A stretch of 28,433 nt of DNA from a virus: positions 1-28,433 of the IMG/VR virus record IMGVR_UViG_3300047557_000833; one strand, written 5' to 3'. The notes beneath the pieces are model-generated. The model saw only the letters and a list, made by a program, of their open reading frames with translations, was not told the origin of the DNA and did no database searches. Position 1 is the stretch's first letter; every line of letters begins with the position of its first letter. This document shows positions 27,540 through 28,433 of the stretch, piece after piece. Position numbers and translations under genes: made by a program.

Positions 27540-28433
27540 GGGTGACAAGAAGGGTGGCAAGAAGAAGGAAGAAACCACTCTCACTCCCGAAGAGTACATG
27601 TTTGAACTTGGCTTTGCCATGGATCTTATCAACTCTGATCCTTCGCTGCAGGAGTGGATTCGCCGGGTCCGCCAGTACATGGACAAGAATAAGGGTCGCA
27701 CCCCGACTGCTTACGAAATGGCGGACATCAAGCAGGGTATCGAATGGTTTGAGCGGTTTAATTCTGATCAAGAACTTGCTCGAATGCAGCAGGCCGATCC
27801 CCGTTTGCGTGAGGATTTTAACCGTAGCCTGGAGTTGAAGAGGAACTACGTCAAGAACCTTGGCTTGCAGTACGGCATAACCCTGTCCGATCAGGCCATT
27901 AGCGACATTGCTTTAGCCGCGCGTCTTGACCAATTGGGTGAGGATGAGATTCAGGCACGGATAACACCGTACCTGGAGCAGGCAATTGCCGCCAGCGAGA
28001 ACCTTGTCGGTAGGGCTGCCGAGGCGGAGCGGGACATTGTTCAATGGTCACGCGCAAACGGCTTGACCCTTACTGGTCAGTCGATTGCCAGGTATGTTTC
28101 GTCTATTGCTCGTGGCGAGCAGACCGTGGATAATGTTAAAGAGGATCTTCGCCGCATGTATCTTGCTGGTGCGTACCCGGCTTGGGCTGACCGGATTGAT
28201 TCAGGTTACGACATTTCGGATATCGCCGCACCGTACAAGGAGAAGATGGCTGCTTTGCTGGAGATTGATGACGGCAGCATTGACATGAATGATTCTCTTT
28301 TGCAGATGGGTTTGCAGGGTGTCGGTCCTGATGGTCGCCCGAGTGTGGTTCCGTTGTATGAGTTTGAGCGTATGGTGAGGAATGATCCTCGCTGGCAGAA
28401 GACGGATAACGCCTACAAGGCATACTCCGAGGT
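27532..28433 (+). CDS. Probable virion protein, cut by the window edge
   Basis: The first 300 residues are present. GTG 27532 has GGAGG six bases upstream and overlaps the previous gene by 8 bases. After a Lys-rich start (MAKGDKKGGKKKE) the protein is almost all helix (YMFELGFAMDLINSDPS, YEMADIKQGIEWFERFN, YLEQAIAASENLVGRAAEAE). Toward the edge comes VPLYEFERMVRNDPRW. The helical build and position suggest an internal or ejected virion protein. The gene continues beyond 28433. Confidence 0.72.
   Translation, partial: MAKGDKKGGKKKEETTLTPEEYMFELGFAMDLINSDPSLQEWIRRVRQYMDKNKGRTPTAYEMADIKQGIEWFERFNSDQELARMQQADPRLREDFNRSLELKRNYVKNLGLQYGITLSDQAISDIALAARLDQLGEDEIQARITPYLEQAIAASENLVGRAAEAERDIVQWSRANGLTLTGQSIARYVSSIARGEQTVDNVKEDLRRMYLAGAYPAWADRIDSGYDISDIAAPYKEKMAALLEIDDGSIDMNDSLLQMGLQGVGPDGRPSVVPLYEFERMVRNDPRWQKTDNAYKAYSE

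Noticed and set aside
1-28433. Search for integrase, attachment site, CRISPR array, tRNA or insertion sequence.
   Set aside because: No recombinase motifs, regularly spaced repeats, cloverleaf or transposase frames were recognised by eye; tandem repeats seen are short and within genes.

Overview
The window is part of the genome of a tailed double-stranded DNA phage that most likely infects an actinobacterium. The phage call rests on a large terminase followed directly by a portal-like protein, a phage-type replication module, and dense runs of tiny genes that overlap by 1-20 bases. The actinobacterial call rests on a WhiB-family protein with its C-x2-C-x5-C cluster, a small protein with resuscitation-factor/transglycosylase-like motifs, frequent GTG and TTG starts, and a promoter placed so that the first replication gene would be leaderless. 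No integrase, tRNA, rRNA, CRISPR array or insertion sequence was seen. Major capsid and tail genes are not recognisable here and may lie beyond the right edge.

Layout. (1) 40-7979, plus strand, one close-packed operon: a Cas4/RecB-like nuclease in two frames, a RecA/DnaB-like ATPase, a Holliday junction resolvase, a second possible PD-(D/E)XK protein, a primase split into zinc-finger and TOPRIM frames, a MazG-like protein, a metallophosphoesterase, a sigma/HTH-like protein and three glycosyltransferases. (2) 7976-13706, minus strand, read from a consensus promoter at 13761-13789: an ArdC-type antirestriction protein, small zinc-ribbon proteins, WhiB, a lysozyme-like protein, two microproteins and a fourth glycosyltransferase. 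The two operons meet tail to tail on a single CTAG tetranucleotide. (3) 13.7-15.46 kb, a regulatory region: three minus-strand promoters with perfect TTGACA boxes and 17-bp spacers, a series of 15-19 bp palindromes with 3-nt centres, three DnaA-box-like sequences within 32 bp, a run of G-tracts, and two copies of a TATATATA(A)GGGG motif. This looks like a replication origin combined with the early/late switch. (4) 15461 to the right end, plus strand, virion genes: terminase large subunit, portal, about ten small and often very basic proteins, a 1674-residue protein with coiled coil and hydrophobic segments, and two further probable virion proteins, the last cut by the window edge.

How the genes fit together. 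The left operon supplies replication, recombination and nucleotide metabolism. The minus-strand operon supplies host-directed functions such as defence against restriction, transcriptional control and sugar transfer. The phage sigma-like protein and WhiB are candidates for redirecting transcription to the late operon, whose promoter does not match the early consensus. Several early genes (nuclease, primase and perhaps MazG-like) are split in ways that one base in or near a short G or C run would repair. These are either real frameshift or two-polypeptide arrangements or errors in the sequence, and raw-read checking would decide.
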